Made by a program: the position numbers and the translations under genes. From Flavobacteriales bacterium (GTDB lineage Bacteria > Bacteroidota > Bacteroidia > CAIKAF01), in assembly GCA_025055575.1 (NCBI GenBank), contig JANWWP010000017.1, positions 1 through 64,000 on the forward strand: DNA of 64,000 nucleotides, given 5' to 3'. This document shows, piece by piece, positions 63,167 through 64,000 of this stretch. The first letter of the stretch is position 1. Every line of letters begins with the position of its first letter. The notes below the pieces were generated by a model, which had not been told where the DNA came from, did no database searches, and saw only the letters and a program-made list of their open reading frames with translations.

Positions 63167-64000
63167 ATGATGGTTTGTGCTACGGCGTTTTGGCCCGCTA
63201 TCCTTTTCAGTAATATGGCGTCACCTCTTAGGCCGGGTGGCCTGTCCGGTCATCCGCTTACCAGCCGCGACATCCGAATAACCCACCAAATTCTTCGCAT
63301 TTTTCCGGCCAAGGATTTCCGAACGGCGCAGTTTGTTGTTGAATACAGGATATCTTCAAACCGATCCGGTCGTCAAATTCCCATGCTTTTTTATGCGCTC
63401 CACCTGCGCGACAGCTTCAAGGTTTCTTTAGACGGACGACCGGTATCACTGTGGGTTGATCCCCGCTCAGCGCAACCTGAATTTCTTCTAGATAAATACT
63501 CTGGCGCAGACGATTCGGAAGAAATTACCATCCGCTGGCGGGAGGATGTTCAACGCACCTTCAAAATTTCGGATTTGCGATATTTTGAAATGGATTTGGA
63601 AGAAGGTCCCCATGAACTCCGAGTCGAATATGTATCCGATGTGTGGGAGAATGTTTCCGATCCGGTGAAACGCTACAGTTTTCATTACGCCTTAGAACCC
63701 GCCCGCTACTGGGCCTCCTTCGGTACGATGGAAGTGCATGTTGAGACCGTGGAACTTCCGGAAGGCATTTCCAGCAACCTGGGGGCGCCCCACGCGACGC
63801 CTGCACCAGGGCATCTTGTGTGGTATTTTAATCATTTGCCGGCCGATTCTTTCGAGTTGTCCTGGGAGCCTCAGGTGTCTTCTTTAGCGCGCTGGGTAAT
63901 GCGGATATCGCCGGCCGGAATGGCCGGGGCTGGAGGATGCCTACTGGCGATTCTACACTTCTTGGGGATGATCGCCTACCGAAAAAAAACTCCACACCAC
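63167..64000 (+). CDS. Unrecognised protein, 5' part only (cut by window edge)
   Basis: Open from ATG 63167 to the last base with no stop (278 codons), not listed in the ORF track because it is incomplete. Starts MMVCATAFWPAILFSNMASP, a possible short signal peptide. The body reads as beta-rich soluble sequence (FVVEYRISSNRSGRQIPMLFYALHL; HELRVEYVSDVWENV). A Gly-rich hydrophobic stretch (AGMAGAGGCLLAILHFLGMIAY) near the end looks like a membrane helix followed by basic residues. Codon pattern and length support a real gene. No family was recognised; the rest lies beyond the window. Confidence 0.7.
   Translation, partial: MMVCATAFWPAILFSNMASPLRPGGLSGHPLTSRDIRITHQILRIFPAKDFRTAQFVVEYRISSNRSGRQIPMLFYALHLRDSFKVSLDGRPVSLWVDPRSAQPEFLLDKYSGADDSEEITIRWREDVQRTFKISDLRYFEMDLEEGPHELRVEYVSDVWENVSDPVKRYSFHYALEPARYWASFGTMEVHVETVELPEGISSNLGAPHATPAPGHLVWYFNHLPADSFELSWEPQVSSLARWVMRISPAGMAGAGGCLLAILHFLGMIAYRKKTPHH

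Noticed and set aside
1-64000. tRNA or rRNA genes, CRISPR arrays, insertion sequences, prophage
   Set aside because: I looked through the intergenic regions and found no cloverleaf, rRNA-like stretch, repeat-spacer array or transposase/integrase ORF.

Overview
The window comes from a member of the phylum Bacteroidota; I cannot place the order. Five secreted proteins end in a type IX secretion (T9SS) type-A sorting domain. Many genes have a TAnnTTTG -7 promoter box and lack a convincing Shine-Dalgarno sequence. There is a mevalonate cluster and a three-subunit succinate dehydrogenase of the type usual in this phylum. No rRNA or tRNA gene, CRISPR array, prophage or transposase was seen.

The standout is at the left end (134-4922): a sterol-entry module. 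A minus-strand gene encodes one long polypeptide in which a eukaryote-type squalene synthase is fused to a complete squalene monooxygenase (epoxidase). Divergent to it, about 80 bp away, is an oxidosqualene cyclase with the DCTSE catalytic motif. Its three product-deciding residues match plant cycloartenol synthase (Tyr382, His447, Ile451) rather than lanosterol synthase. Together these two genes should take farnesyl diphosphate to a cyclised sterol. Convergent with the cyclase is a tightly coupled minus-strand operon of a PhyH-type dioxygenase, an SDR reductase and an RNase H; the first two are possible, unproven, tailoring enzymes.

From 7.3 to 20 kb come a lipoprotein made of about 29 MORN/YwqK-like repeats, yqgE, aspartate kinase, an AT-rich spacer with a well-formed promoter, two T9SS cargo proteins flanking apolipoprotein N-acyltransferase, and a GC-rich, strongly folded intergenic element at 19002-19190. 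From 20 to 31 kb lie an SDR/KdsC-like phosphatase pair, grpE-dnaJ, an NAD(P)-binding protein, miaE with a small membrane protein, a methyltransferase, a lamin-tail T9SS protein, a PIN-PhoH ATPase, and engB with an alpha/beta hydrolase.

From 31 to 44 kb lie a lipoprotein, a T9SS zinc carboxypeptidase, cyanophycin synthetase translationally coupled to a family 9 glycosyltransferase, a heavy-metal RND efflux operon and a polytopic membrane protein. From 44.2 to 49.6 kb is the mevalonate operon fni - HMG-CoA reductase - GHMP (phosphomevalonate) kinase - diphosphomevalonate decarboxylase - mevalonate kinase. It makes IPP and DMAPP, the building blocks of the squalene used by the left-end module. 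HMG-CoA synthase and FPP synthase must lie elsewhere.

The right end holds a T9SS protein, a STAS-domain protein, a three-gene multidrug RND efflux operon (permease, adaptor, TolC), plsC head-to-head with gmk, mrp, sdhCAB and the start of an unrecognised gene cut by the window edge.

Start codons were adjusted from the ORF track where a signal peptide, family length or promoter box argued for it. Several track starts are TTG codons that lie inside TAnnTTTG boxes and are probably not starts.
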